Source: CAWEDP01 sp963807925 (GTDB lineage: Bacteria; Acidobacteriota; Vicinamibacteria; Vicinamibacterales; CAVVIG01). Taken from it: a stretch of 64,000 bases of DNA. The stretch's first letter is position 1, and every line of letters starts with the position of its first letter. The position numbers were made by a program, and so were the translations under genes. This document shows, in pieces, positions 19,216-27,925 of this stretch. The notes below the pieces were generated by a model. It was given only the letters and a program-made list of their open reading frames with translations. It was not told the origin of the DNA and searched no databases. The stretch covers positions 930,001 through 994,000 of the forward strand of contig CAWEDP010000002.1 in the NCBI GenBank assembly GCA_963807925.1, written 5' to 3'.

Positions 19216-19893
19216 ATGTTCCTGACGACCGTCCTGCTCGTGCTCAGAAAGGACGTCGCGATCGAGGCGAAGACGCGCGAGATTCTGTACACGACGCTGT
19301 TCTTCGCCGTCTCGTGCGTCCTCGTGTTTTCGTTCGCCCTCATCAAGGACGGCCGCGTGGTCGAGGACGTGTCCGCGGGCATTCTGTGGATTGCGATCGC
19401 GTTCTCGGGCACCCTGGCGCTGGGGCGGACGTTCGAGCGGGAGCGATACGGCGAGACGCTGAAGGCGCTCCTGCTCGCGCCCGCGCCGCGGGCCGCCATC
19501 TACGTCGGCAAGCTGCTCGGGATCGTCCTGCTGCTGGTCGTCGCCGAAGCGCTGCTGGTGCCGCTCGTCGCGCTGCTGTTCTCCGCCAGTCTGTTCGCCG
19601 AGCCGCTGCTGCTGGCCGGGCTGCTGGCGATGGGAACCGTGGGCTTCAGTGCCGTCGGCACGCTGTTCGCCGCCATGCTGATGCGCGCGCGCACTCGGGA
19701 CGTGCTCCTGCCGATCCTGTTGTATCCGATCACGGTTCCGGTGATGATTGCTGGCGTACGCGGGACGTCGGCGCTGCTGGCGTCGCCGCCCGACACGCCG
19801 ACGGCCACCATGTGGTTGAGCCTGCTGGCGTTCTTCGACGTCGTATTCGTGACCCTGGCGTTGTGGACCTTCGAACCGCTGATGACCGAATGA
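19216..19893 (+). CDS. ccmB: Heme exporter membrane subunit CcmB
   Basis: The product is 225 aa with six hydrophobic helices. The N terminus VLRKDVAIEAKTREILYTTLFFA and middle RTFERERYGETLKALLLAP are typical of CcmB. It forms the membrane part of the CcmAB complex. It starts 22 nt after ccmA and its TGA overlaps the first possible ATG of ccmC. Confidence 0.9.
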   Translation: MFLTTVLLVLRKDVAIEAKTREILYTTLFFAVSCVLVFSFALIKDGRVVEDVSAGILWIAIAFSGTLALGRTFERERYGETLKALLLAPAPRAAIYVGKLLGIVLLLVVAEALLVPLVALLFSASLFAEPLLLAGLLAMGTVGFSAVGTLFAAMLMRARTRDVLLPILLYPITVPVMIAGVRGTSALLASPPDTPTATMWLSLLAFFDVVFVTLALWTFEPLMTE

Positions 19894-20576
19894 GGCACGG
19901 CAAAGGCGCCATGCGCAAGCTCTTCATCCCCCTTCTCGTCCTGACCGCGGCCATGTTCGCCGCCGCGCCCGTCGTGCTGGCCTACGCGCTGTTCGAAAGC
20001 TCGATGGGGTTGATCTCGAAGATCGTGTACTTCCACGTCCCATCGTGGTTCGCGATGTTCTCGGCCGTGTTCACGTGCGGGATCGCCAGCGCGCTGTATT
20101 TGTTCAAGGACAGGGCCGCAGCGGATCGCGTGGCGGTGTCGGCGGCAGAGATCGCGGTGATGTTCGGCGCCATCGGGCTCGTGACCGGCCCGTTGTGGGG
20201 ACGGAAGGCCTGGGGCGTCTGGTGGGAGTGGGACGCCCGCCTGACGATGGCGCTGCTGCTGGAGCTGATCTTTCTCGGATACCTCCTGGTTCGGAAGTAC
20301 GGCGGGCCCGGCGCCGAAAAGCTGGCGGCCGCAATCGGCATCTTCGGCAGCGCGAACGTGCCGTTCGTGTACGTGTCGGTGAACATCTGGCGCACCCTGC
20401 ACCCCAAGACCTCGGTCGTGCCGACACTGGGTCCCGGCATGCGCGGGCCGTTCTGGTTCTGCGTCGCCGCCTTCATGCTGCTGTTCCTGGTCCTGCTCAC
20501 GATGCGCATCGAGCTGCAACATCGCCGCGCGGATCTGGATGCGTTGTACCTGGCGGAGGAAGACGGCGCGGCGTGA
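19890..20576 (+). CDS. ccmC: Heme delivery protein CcmC
   Basis: Six membrane helices carry the WWD motif RKAWGVWWEWDARLT and the heme-ligand His regions KIVYFHVPSWFAMF and WRTLHPKT. CcmC loads heme onto CcmE. ATG 19890 overlaps the ccmB stop (ATGA). ATG 19911, preceded by AAAGG, would give the usual MRKLFIPLL start and is an alternative. Confidence 0.92.
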   Translation: MRHGKGAMRKLFIPLLVLTAAMFAAAPVVLAYALFESSMGLISKIVYFHVPSWFAMFSAVFTCGIASALYLFKDRAAADRVAVSAAEIAVMFGAIGLVTGPLWGRKAWGVWWEWDARLTMALLLELIFLGYLLVRKYGGPGAEKLAAAIGIFGSANVPFVYVSVNIWRTLHPKTSVVPTLGPGMRGPFWFCVAAFMLLFLVLLTMRIELQHRRADLDALYLAEEDGAA

Positions 20577-20595
20577 GTCCGGCCAAGGAAGCTGT

Positions 20596-20865
20596 ATGCT
20601 GATCCGATTTCTCACTCTTCTCTGTTCGGTCTGGCTGCTGGCGGCGCCTCTGTCGGCGATGCAGCAGCCGCCCTCGGCGCAGGACGGGTTCGTGCCGGCG
20701 AGCACGCTGCCGCCGACCGACCAGCTGCCGGCCGCGCCGTTGCTGATCGTGGCGTATGCCTTCGTCTGGCTCGCGGTGTTCTTCTACGTCTGGACGATCT
20801 GGCGTCGGCTGAACAAGGTGGAAGCCGAGATGCAGGCGCTGGAGCGCCGGAGCCACTCGCGGTGA
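20596..20865 (+). CDS. ccmD: CcmD-like small membrane protein
   Basis: The 89-aa product has a signal-like N-terminal helix (residues 1-22), a Pro/Ala linker, one membrane helix PLLIVAYAFVWLAVFFYVWT and a cytoplasmic coiled tail NKVEAEMQALERR. CcmD keeps CcmE in the CcmABC complex. Family CcmD proteins are shorter, so the N-terminal extension is a local feature. AAGGAA precedes the ATG. The call relies on location plus topology. Confidence 0.6.
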   Translation: MLIRFLTLLCSVWLLAAPLSAMQQPPSAQDGFVPASTLPPTDQLPAAPLLIVAYAFVWLAVFFYVWTIWRRLNKVEAEMQALERRSHSR

Positions 20866-21006
20866 CGGCTGGCCATTTCATCTTCATCCCCGCAGGTACT
20901 GCTCGTCGGCGTGGTGATCGGCTGGGTGCTTGGCTCGCGCGCGGCCCGCGACGCGTACGCGGCGGAACTGCGGCGGCGTGAGGAGCGGGCGGCGAAGGGA
21001 CGGTGA
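20862..21006 (+). pseudogene. Tiny single-helix membrane protein, frameshifted
   Basis: A GTG overlaps the ccmD-like stop (GTGA). The first frame gives TAGHFIFIPA. The continuation VLLVGVVIGWVLGSRAARDA and a Glu/Arg-rich tail to a TGA at 21004-21006 lie in another frame. Removing one G before TACT at 20895-20897 joins them into a 46-aa protein with one membrane helix. The junction looks like the last gene of the ccm operon. Whether the extra G is real cannot be decided here. Confidence 0.5.
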
Positions 21007-21011
21007 TTCCG

Positions 21012-21755
21012 TCAGCGCCCGACCGCGAGGCGCTGCGCCAGCACGTCGGGCAGGCCGGCCTTCAGAATCTTTGCCTGTGCGGCTTCGACCGGGTACGCGA
21101 GGCGGAACAGCTCCACGACCCGCGCCGCTTCGTCCACGATGGCATACGCGGCCCGCGCATCGCCGTCTCGCGGCTGCCCGACCGATCCCGGGTTGATGAG
21201 AAGTTTCGACCCGTCCACGAGCGCCACCCTGCGGGCCGGCAGGTCGATGAGGCCGCTCGAGTCGAGCTCGTCTTTCGACAGCTCGAACACGGCCGGGTAG
21301 TGCGTGTGTCCGAAGAGGCACAGCGGCCGGCTGGCGGCTTTCAGCGCCCGCGCCGCGTCGAGCTCGTCGAAGATATACGCGTCCTCGTCGTACGGCGAGC
21401 CATGGCAGATCTCCACGAGCTCGTCGACCTGGTGCGGACCCTGCGGCAGCGCCGCCAGCCACTCGCGATGCGCCTCGGTCAGGTGCTCGAGCGTCCACCG
21501 CGCGGCGCTGCGCGCGACGGCGTTGAACCCGTCGGCCTGCTCGATCCCGCACGCGACCTTGTCGTGGTTGCCCCGGACGAGGGCATGGGGGCGAAGCGCC
21601 TGCACGCGCTCGATGACGGCGTTGGGATCGGCGCAGTAACCGACCAGATCGCCCAGCACGAGCGTTCGATCGTAGCCGCGAGCGCCCGCGTCGGTCAGGC
21701 AGCTGTCGAGCGCTTCGAGATTACCGTGGATGTCGGTCAGGACGAGATAGCGCAT
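21012..21755 (-). CDS. Metallophosphoesterase (YfcE/MJ0936-like)
   Basis: The product is 247 aa with the complete metal-binding series: TDIHGN (residues 7-12), LGDLVGYCADP, RGNHDKV, CHGSP, FGHTHYP and NPGSVGQPRDGD. Such cytoplasmic enzymes hydrolyse phosphodiesters; the natural substrate is not evident. The gene is convergent with the ccm operon, with 5 nt between stops, and upstream of the aro genes with a separate start. Confidence 0.85.
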   Translation of the reverse strand: MRYLVLTDIHGNLEALDSCLTDAGARGYDRTLVLGDLVGYCADPNAVIERVQALRPHALVRGNHDKVACGIEQADGFNAVARSAARWTLEHLTEAHREWLAALPQGPHQVDELVEICHGSPYDEDAYIFDELDAARALKAASRPLCLFGHTHYPAVFELSKDELDSSGLIDLPARRVALVDGSKLLINPGSVGQPRDGDARAAYAIVDEAARVVELFRLAYPVEAAQAKILKAGLPDVLAQRLAVGR

Positions 21756-21889
21756 CGGATGTGACGCGTGCCCCCGAGGACGTGAATGCGATCCGGTGTG
21801 GCTATCGCGGCCGCATCCATCCTACCCGCATATCGGCGCGGGTGGCGCCGCCATTCTACGTCGCCGCCTGGGCCGGTGCATGCTTTTGC

Positions 21890-22390
21890 TCACGACTGCA
21901 GCCAGTCGAGCGCCTGTTCGACGAGCTGCTCGACGCCCGCCCGCCCGGCATCGAGCCGCAGGTGCGCCAGTTGATACGCCGCCCGCCGGTGATCGTAGAG
22001 TCGTTCGAACGCCGACCGGTCCGCGGCGAGCGGGCGGCGGCCATCCGATGGGACCCGCGCCACGACGCGATCGAAGGGCACATCGAGCCAGATGGTGACG
22101 CCATCGGCCATGATGGCCGCCCGGTTGCCGGGATCGACGAACGTGCCGCCGCCGGTGGCGACGACGAGATGCCTCGGGCGCAGGTGCTCGAAGAGCACGG
22201 CCCGCTCGACCGCGCGGAAGTACGGCTCTCCGCGCCGGGCGAAGATTTCGGCGACGCTCATCCGCTCGCGCTGTTCGATCGCTTCGTCCACGTCGACGGC
22301 CTGCCAGTCGAGCCGGCGGGCCAGCGCGCGCGCCAGCGTCGTTTTGCCGGCTCCCATGAAGCCGACGAGGTAGATCTTGTCGGCTTTCAC
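21890..22390 (-). CDS. aroK: Shikimate kinase
   Basis: The product is 166 aa. Walker A is GFMGAGKTT (residues 10-18), followed by DVDEAIEQR (shikimate-binding Asp), FRAVER and ATGGGTFVDP, as in AroK. It phosphorylates shikimate, the step before AroA. The GTG start overlaps the aroA stop (GTGA). The pair forms an aroA-aroK operon. Confidence 0.93.
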   Translation of the reverse strand: MKADKIYLVGFMGAGKTTLARALARRLDWQAVDVDEAIEQRERMSVAEIFARRGEPYFRAVERAVLFEHLRPRHLVVATGGGTFVDPGNRAAIMADGVTIWLDVPFDRVVARVPSDGRRPLAADRSAFERLYDHRRAAYQLAHLRLDAGRAGVEQLVEQALDWLQS

Positions 22391-23664
22391 ACCACCAGCC
22401 GGTGGAGCGTCTCGAAGAAGGCGGGGTAGGAGATGGCCACCGCCTCGGCGCCTTCGATCCTGGAGGGCGTTCGCGCGCCGAGGGCCGCGATGGCCATCGC
22501 CATCGCGATCCGGTGATCGTCGCGGGCGTCGGCCACGCCGCCCCGGGGAGTGCCGGCGCCCCGAACCGAGAAGCCGTCGGGCCACTCGTCGGCCTCGATG
22601 CCAAGATTCCGCAGACCGGTGACGAGCGTGGCGATCCGGTCGCTCTCTTTGACCCGCAGTTCGGCGGCGCCCCGAACGGTCACCTCGCCGCCATGAGCGG
22701 CGAGGGCCGCGAGGGCGGGCAATTCGTCGATCAAGCCTGGTACTTCCTCGGGCGAGACGGTGACGGCGCCCGTCCGATCGTAGGTGACGACCACCGATCC
22801 ACGCGGTTCCCAGCCGTCGGCGTCTGTGGAGTGCACGTCCACGCGGGCGCCGAAACGGCGCAGGACGTCGATGAGCGCGGTCCGCGTGGGGTTGAGGCCG
22901 ACATCCTCGATCACCACGCGGGAGCCTGGCAGCGCGGCGGCCGCCACCATCCAGAATGCGGCAGAAGAGAAATCGCCGGGAATCGAGAGATCCCTCGCTG
23001 ACAACGGCTGCCGTCCCGCAAGCGAGACCGTCAGGTGGCGGCGCTCGACCTCGGCGCCGAAGGCCCTCAGCGCGCGTTCGGTGTGGTCGCGCGTCTGGGC
23101 CGGCTCGGTCACCGTGGTCGTACCGTCGGCGTGCAGTCCCGCGAAGAGCACGGCCGACTTGACCTGCGCGCTCGGCACGACAGGCCGGCAGTCGGTGCCG
23201 TGAAGCCGGGCCCTGTGAATCGTGAGGGGGGCGTGGCCGTCGACGGCGTCGATGCGCGCCCCCATCTGCGCGAGCGGTTCGATGACGCGCCGCATCGGCC
23301 GGCGCGAGAGCGACCGGTCGCCCACGATGGTCGTGTCGAACGGCTGTCCTGCGAGGAGCCCGGCCAGCATGCGCATCGTGCTGCCCGAATTGCCTGCATC
23401 GAGCGGCCCCGAGGGCGAACGAAACGCGCCCGGGCCCCGTCCCACTATAGTGAGCGCTCCCGCGTCCTCATGAATCTCGATCCCAAGGCCCTGAAGACAG
23501 GCGAGCGTCGACCCACAGTCGGCGCCCGAGGCGTATCCGCTCAGACGCGACCGGCCGTCGGCCAGCGCGGCGGCCAGGGCATAGCGATGGGAGATGGACT
23601 TGTCGCCGGGCACGCGCAATCGTCCCCGAACGCTCCGGGCGGGGGCAATTGTCGCGGCGGGCAC
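22387..23664 (-). CDS. aroA: 3-phosphoshikimate 1-carboxyvinyltransferase (EPSP synthase)
   Basis: The product is 425 aa with VPGDKSISHR (residues 18-27), DAGNSGSTMRML, RPMRRVIEPL, PGDFSSAAFW, ELRVKESDRI and DDHRIAMA. It joins PEP to shikimate-3-phosphate. The GTG start is supported by a TAAGAT box exactly 6 nt upstream, pointing to a leaderless mRNA. The divergent RsbW-like gene starts within 50 nt. Confidence 0.96.
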   Translation of the reverse strand: MPAATIAPARSVRGRLRVPGDKSISHRYALAAALADGRSRLSGYASGADCGSTLACLQGLGIEIHEDAGALTIVGRGPGAFRSPSGPLDAGNSGSTMRMLAGLLAGQPFDTTIVGDRSLSRRPMRRVIEPLAQMGARIDAVDGHAPLTIHRARLHGTDCRPVVPSAQVKSAVLFAGLHADGTTTVTEPAQTRDHTERALRAFGAEVERRHLTVSLAGRQPLSARDLSIPGDFSSAAFWMVAAAALPGSRVVIEDVGLNPTRTALIDVLRRFGARVDVHSTDADGWEPRGSVVVTYDRTGAVTVSPEEVPGLIDELPALAALAAHGGEVTVRGAAELRVKESDRIATLVTGLRNLGIEADEWPDGFSVRGAGTPRGGVADARDDHRIAMAMAIAALGARTPSRIEGAEAVAISYPAFFETLHRLVV

Positions 23665-23670
23665 GAAACG

Positions 23671-23696
23671 ATCTTAGACTATGATTGCGAGCAATC
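23671..23696. promoter_or_regulatory. Divergent promoter region with palindrome between aroA and RsbW-like gene
   Basis: Minus strand: TAAGAT (23671-23676) lies 6 nt before the aroA GTG. Plus strand: TAGACT (23675-23680) could serve the other gene. A perfect palindrome GATTGC-GA-GCAATC occupies 23683-23696, just beside both boxes, where a regulator could act on both genes. Confidence 0.45.
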
Positions 23697-23704
23697 GCAC
23701 GCCC

Positions 23705-24169
23705 ATGACCGCCAGCGGTGACCAGATGGTTCGGCTCGAATTCACGAGCGCCGTCGAGATGCTCGATTTCGTCCAGATCGTCAGCGACCACATCGGCCGC
23801 ACCTGCGGCTTCGACGACGACTCGATTCACTGGGTCGGCGTGGCGATTCGCGAGTGCGTCATCAACGCCATCAAGCACGGCAACCGGCACGACGCGAGCA
23901 AGCGCGTGTTCGTGGACTTCGAGAGCGCGCCGGGCGGCGGCGCGCCGGGCATCATGGTCAGCGTGCGCGATCAGGGCGAGGGCTTCGACCCCGACACCCT
24001 CGCCAACCCGCTCGATCCCGACAACCTCCTGAAGCCGAGCGGGCGCGGCATCTTTCTCATTCGCAACTTCATGGACGAAGTGCGGCTCCAGCGCGCCGCC
24101 CAGGGCGGCATGGAAGTTCGAATGGTCAAGCGCCTGCGGGCCTCCCAGTCGGCCGCCGCCGCGCGCTGA
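23705..24169 (+). CDS. RsbW-like histidine-kinase-type ATPase (anti-sigma factor family)
   Basis: The product is 154 aa from ATG 23705; an in-frame ATG at 23681 would add 8 residues but overlaps the likely -10 box. It has the N box IRECVINAIKHGN, the G1 box VRDQGEGFDPD and G2 GRGIFLIRNFMDEV of the HATPase_c_2/RsbW family. Such proteins bind sigma factors or phosphorylate anti-anti-sigma proteins. No partner STAS protein or sigma gene is adjacent. The downstream phosphatase-family gene begins 5 nt later and is probably cotranscribed. Confidence 0.8.
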   Translation: MTASGDQMVRLEFTSAVEMLDFVQIVSDHIGRTCGFDDDSIHWVGVAIRECVINAIKHGNRHDASKRVFVDFESAPGGGAPGIMVSVRDQGEGFDPDTLANPLDPDNLLKPSGRGIFLIRNFMDEVRLQRAAQGGMEVRMVKRLRASQSAAAAR

Positions 24170-24174
24170 TCCGC

Positions 24175-24966
24175 GTGGCCGTCGATCCAGCCTTCCTCAC
24201 CACCGCCATCGACATCGTCACTCGCGCCGGCGCGATCCAGATGGCGCGATTCGGCGGCCGCTTCCGGATCGACAAGAAGGGCGCCATCGATCTCGTGACC
24301 GAGGTCGATCTGGCGGTCGAGCGGATGTTTCGCCACGCCATCGGCGAGCGGTTTCCCGATCATCACGTCCTCGCCGAGGAGATGGGCGGCCTCGCGACCG
24401 CGCCTTCTGGCCCCTGCTGGATCTTCGATCCGATTGACGGCACGACCAACTACGCACACGGGCTGCCGATCTTCTGTGCGTCGCTGGCGCTCGAAATAGA
24501 CGGGGTCGCCGAAATCGGGGCCATCTTCGACCCGACCCGTCAGGAGCTGTTCACGGCCGAGCGCGGCCGCGGCGCGCTTCTGAACGAAAAGCCGCTGCGC
24601 GTATCGACCGCGACGACGCTCCTCGAATCGATGCTGGTCACCGGGTTCCCCTACGACGTGCATGAGCGCGTGGAGGAGATCGTGGGGCTGTTCGGCGCCT
24701 TCGTTGGCGAAGCTCGTGCGGTCCGGCGGCTGGGGTCGGCGGCGATCGATCTCTGCTACGTCGCGGCGGGCCGCATGGACGGATTCTGGGAGCGCGGGCT
24801 GAAGCCGTGGGATGTCGCGGCCGGCGCGCTCATCGTGGCCGAGGCGGGCGGCCGCGTCAGCCGCATGGACGGCGGTCCGTTCAGCTCGCGCGCGGGCGAC
24901 GTGCTGGCGACCAACGGGACGATTCACGAGGCGATGCTGGATGTCATCCGCCGGAGGCGTGGCTGA
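24175..24966 (+). CDS. Inositol monophosphatase family protein
   Basis: The product is 263 aa from GTG. It has the metal-binding Glu in AEEMGG, WIFDPIDGTTNYAHG (motif A) and KPWDVAAGALIVAEAGG (motif B). Members remove phosphate from inositol-1-phosphate or related sugar phosphates such as CysQ/histidinol-phosphate substrates. The specific substrate cannot be assigned. Confidence 0.88.
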   Translation: MAVDPAFLTTAIDIVTRAGAIQMARFGGRFRIDKKGAIDLVTEVDLAVERMFRHAIGERFPDHHVLAEEMGGLATAPSGPCWIFDPIDGTTNYAHGLPIFCASLALEIDGVAEIGAIFDPTRQELFTAERGRGALLNEKPLRVSTATTLLESMLVTGFPYDVHERVEEIVGLFGAFVGEARAVRRLGSAAIDLCYVAAGRMDGFWERGLKPWDVAAGALIVAEAGGRVSRMDGGPFSSRAGDVLATNGTIHEAMLDVIRRRRG

Positions 24967-24980
24967 TATCGCCGAGAGAC

Positions 24981-25006
24981 AACCGGCGGACACCCGGCCG
25001 GTTTTT
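24981..25006 (+). terminator. Possible intrinsic terminator
   Basis: AACCGG (24981-24986) pairs with CCGGTT (24998-25003) and is followed by a short T-run. The stem is only 6 bp with an 11-nt loop, so it is a weak candidate ending the RsbW-like/phosphatase unit. Confidence 0.4.
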
Positions 25007-25071
25007 CCCGGTCCCCGACGGCGGAAAGCTGGCACCCGTCCTGCTATCTGGATCGCGCAGGAGCCTCAACC

Positions 25072-25800
25072 ATGCTGCGTCGTCTGATTGTTCCGGTCGT
25101 CGCCAGTGCAACGGTTATCGGCATTCTGGCGGCCCCGTCCGCGTCGGCCCAGGACCAAACCGTCAACTTCTTCGTCGGCGCCTTCGTGCCACGCGGGATT
25201 CAGGATCGCGGTGTCGACGACGTGCTCTATAGCGACTACTACCTGAATCCGGGCGGGTTTCTCGTCTTCGACCGGCGCGGCTTCAACGGGGCGACCGCAG
25301 GCGGCGAGTACCTCGCCGGCCTCGGAGACTTCTTCGACGCCGGGTTCAGCGTCGGCATCTACTCTCGCAGCGTGCCGAGCGTCGACGCCGACTTCACGTA
25401 TCCCAACGGCGATGACGTCCGTGCCGACCTCAGGCTGCGCGTCATTCCGATTACCGCCACGGTGCGATACCTGCCGCTGGGGCACCACGACGCGATCGAG
25501 CCGTACATCGGAGGCGGAGTCGGCATTCTGAGGTGGCGCTACTCGGAGACCGGCGACTTCGCGAACGACACCGACCCCAACAACGTCTTCATCTACAGCG
25601 GCGAGTTCACCGGAACCGGCACGACGGTTGGCCCGGTGATCCTGGGCGGTGTGCGCGTGCCGATCGGGATGGCGCGAATCGGCGGCGAGGTCCGATATCA
25701 GGGCGGCTCCGGCGACCTGCCGGCCGATCAGCAGTTCGCGGGACCCAAGATCAATCTCGGCGGCTTCAATTATCTCTTCACGATCGGCGTGCGATTCTGA
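25072..25800 (+). CDS. Outer-membrane beta-barrel protein
   Basis: The product is 242 aa: signal peptide (about 1-24, ASAQ), then alternating beta strands with many Gly/aromatic residues and a C-terminal Phe (LFTIGVRF), the outer-membrane insertion signature. IEPYIGGGVGILRWRY resembles OmpW/OmpA-type barrels. The ligand is unknown. Its last 31 nt overlap the convergent glycosyltransferase gene. Confidence 0.75.
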   Translation: MLRRLIVPVVASATVIGILAAPSASAQDQTVNFFVGAFVPRGIQDRGVDDVLYSDYYLNPGGFLVFDRRGFNGATAGGEYLAGLGDFFDAGFSVGIYSRSVPSVDADFTYPNGDDVRADLRLRVIPITATVRYLPLGHHDAIEPYIGGGVGILRWRYSETGDFANDTDPNNVFIYSGEFTGTGTTVGPVILGGVRVPIGMARIGGEVRYQGGSGDLPADQQFAGPKINLGGFNYLFTIGVRF

Positions 25801-27299
25801 TTACGGGCGTTCGGTGGGGCGCGGCGTCGGTACAACGCGACGCCCGCCCCTTCGCAGATCCGATCGTAGCCCTCGAGAAAGGCCGGATGCTCGCGGGCGA
25901 GCCGCGCGAGCATGTCTCCGCCCTCCGCCTTCTCCTCGATCAGGATCCAGCCGGCGTACGGCCGTGGGTGGTCGAGCGCGGACAGCCAGATGTCGCCGTT
26001 CCCCTCGTGGAGGAAGTTGCGGAGGACGAAGCCGTCCGTCGCCATCTCCTGCATGTAGTGTCCGAGCGAGCCCATGCTGGCCATGATGGCGTCGCCGTCG
26101 TAGCCAGCCCGCACGCAATCGGTGACGTGCTGTCTCGCCGCGACGTTGGGCCGATCCCATTGCGCCTCGAGGACCATAGGCGCGGTCTGGTCGAGCGGAT
26201 GCACCGCGCAGACCATCGCGAGCGCGACCCCCAGGGCAGCCACCGGCGCCGCGCGTCCCGCGAGCGCGACCGCTGAGCCGGCGCCGACCGCCTCCGCCGC
26301 CAGCAGCGGCACCATATAGCGGACGCGGAAGGGATGGCCTTGGAGGAAGGCCGCCCAAGGCAGCGTCGCGGTCGCCAGGAGCGACAGCGCCACGATGTCT
26401 GAGGCGTGGCGCCGAACCGCGGCGCCGCGAAGCGCGATGGCCGTCAGGCCAATCGCGGCGACGACGATCAGGAGCGTGCCGCTCAGCGCGTGCGCTCCCC
26501 ACCAGATCTCCGCCAGCGCGACGACGGGACGGTCGAGTGCCTTGTTCTCGGGGACGAAGAACCCGCTGACGGTGAACCACTCGCCGACCACGACGCGGCT
26601 GTGAATCGCAAACAGGATGACGGCCAGCGCCGGGAATACGGCGATCCGAGCCACGCGACGACAGGCGATCCCGATCGACTCGCCGGATCGCCATCGGGCG
26701 AACGCCGCCAGCGGGAGCGCGGTTGCGGTGACCGGCCAGGCTTCGAAGCGCGTCAGACAGGCGAGCGCAAACACCAGCCCCACGCGCCAGGCGCGATCCT
26801 CTTCCGCCGGAGGACGCCGGCTCCAGGCGAGCAGGAGCGCCACGGCGGCGACCGTCAGGCCGATGAGGAGCGGCTCGGTCATCGGCGTCGATTGCAGGTA
26901 CAGGATGTTCGGGTTGTATGCGAACGCCGCGGCGCCGAGCAGTGCGGCGGGCGCGCAGCCGGTCAGCGAGCGGACGATCCAGGCAATCGCCGCGGCAGCG
27001 AGCGCAAAGGCCAGCACGGACAGGGCGACCGCCGATGCGCCCGTACGATAGAAGAAGTCGATCTGCACCGGCAGCACGTTGAGCAGGTGGGGCAGCGGCA
27101 GCCAGACCGCGCCGATCTGCTGCCACCCGGGTGTGATGCTGTCGATCACGCGGCGCGCAACGACCAGGTGCCCACGCGCGTCGTAGTGGCTCAGGGTGAG
27201 GCCGAGTCGGTGATAGTGCAGCGCCGTCGTCGCGCCCGCCGCGCCCGCCGCTGCGCCGATGGCCGGCGGCAGCGCGCGGAGGCGCGACGATATAATCAT
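25770..27299 (-). CDS. GT39-like polytopic membrane glycosyltransferase
   Basis: The product is 509 aa with about ten membrane helices. An early acidic loop SHYDARGHLVVARRVIDSITPGW matches the first extracytoplasmic loop of PMT/ArnT-type enzymes that use polyprenyl-phosphate sugars. YNPNILYLQSTPMTEPLLIGL and LTRFEAW follow. The acceptor is unknown. A TACAAT box lies 6 nt before the ATG, suggesting a leaderless mRNA. The C-terminal tail overlaps the convergent barrel gene by 31 nt. Confidence 0.7.
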   Translation of the reverse strand: MIISSRLRALPPAIGAAAGAAGATTALHYHRLGLTLSHYDARGHLVVARRVIDSITPGWQQIGAVWLPLPHLLNVLPVQIDFFYRTGASAVALSVLAFALAAAAIAWIVRSLTGCAPAALLGAAAFAYNPNILYLQSTPMTEPLLIGLTVAAVALLLAWSRRPPAEEDRAWRVGLVFALACLTRFEAWPVTATALPLAAFARWRSGESIGIACRRVARIAVFPALAVILFAIHSRVVVGEWFTVSGFFVPENKALDRPVVALAEIWWGAHALSGTLLIVVAAIGLTAIALRGAAVRRHASDIVALSLLATATLPWAAFLQGHPFRVRYMVPLLAAEAVGAGSAVALAGRAAPVAALGVALAMVCAVHPLDQTAPMVLEAQWDRPNVAARQHVTDCVRAGYDGDAIMASMGSLGHYMQEMATDGFVLRNFLHEGNGDIWLSALDHPRPYAGWILIEEKAEGGDMLARLAREHPAFLEGYDRICEGAGVALYRRRAPPNARNQNRTPIVKR

Positions 27300-27311
27300 C
27301 CGTTTATTGTA
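27291..27311. promoter_or_regulatory. Overlapping divergent -10 boxes
   Basis: TATAAT (27291-27296, plus strand) faces the DedA-like gene at 27311. TACAAT (27306-27311, minus strand) lies 6 nt before the glycosyltransferase ATG at 27299. Each box lies inside or beside the other gene's start, so the two transcripts would overlap at their 5' ends. Confidence 0.45.
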
Positions 27312-27910
27312 TGGGCAGATTCGTCGTCAGAGTTCAGGCGCTCGCACTGGCGCTCGGCGCTCCCGGCCTCGCGCTCGTGGCCTTCCTCGATTCCTCGGTG
27401 CTCTCGCTGCCGGAGGTCGCCGATCTGCTGGTCGTCTGGATGGTCGTACGGCACAAGGAGCGGCTCGTCGTGTACGCGCTCAGCGCGACGCTGGGATCGG
27501 TCGCCGGGTGTCTGATTCTGTACGATATCGGCCGCAAAGGAGGCGACGCGCTCGTACGCCGCCGCTTTCGGTCCGACGCGGTCGATCGGACCCTCGCGGC
27601 GTTTCAGCGGCACGGCGTCATGGCGGTGCTCATTCCGGCAGTGCTGCCGCCGCCGGCGCCGTTCAAGATATTCGTCCTGATGGCGGGGGTGGCGCGCATC
27701 GAAACGGTCGAGTTCGTCGCCGCCATCGCCATGGGCCGCGGCGCCCGCTATTTCGCCGAGGGCATTCTGGCCCTCTGGTACGGGGACCGCGCCATGGCGT
27801 TCATCGACGCCCACGCGGTCTCGGTCTCGTTTACGGTGGTCGCGCTGCTCGGCATCGTGCTCGCCGGGTCGATTCTCTGGAGCCGGGCCAGGGCGCGAAA
27901 ACCGCGCTAA
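27311..27910 (+). CDS. DedA/VTT-domain membrane protein
   Basis: The product is 199 aa with about five hydrophobic segments. The VTT-domain core is visible: LGSVAGCLILYDIGRKGG, LIPAVLPPPAPFKIFVLMAGVARI and IAMGRGARYFAEGILALWYG. DedA-family proteins include polyprenyl-phosphate and phospholipid flippases. Location beside polyprenyl-sugar glycosyltransferases would fit carrier recycling (inference). Confidence 0.8.
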   Translation: MGRFVVRVQALALALGAPGLALVAFLDSSVLSLPEVADLLVVWMVVRHKERLVVYALSATLGSVAGCLILYDIGRKGGDALVRRRFRSDAVDRTLAAFQRHGVMAVLIPAVLPPPAPFKIFVLMAGVARIETVEFVAAIAMGRGARYFAEGILALWYGDRAMAFIDAHAVSVSFTVVALLGIVLAGSILWSRARARKPR

Positions 27911-27925
27911 GATGGCCTTTATCGC

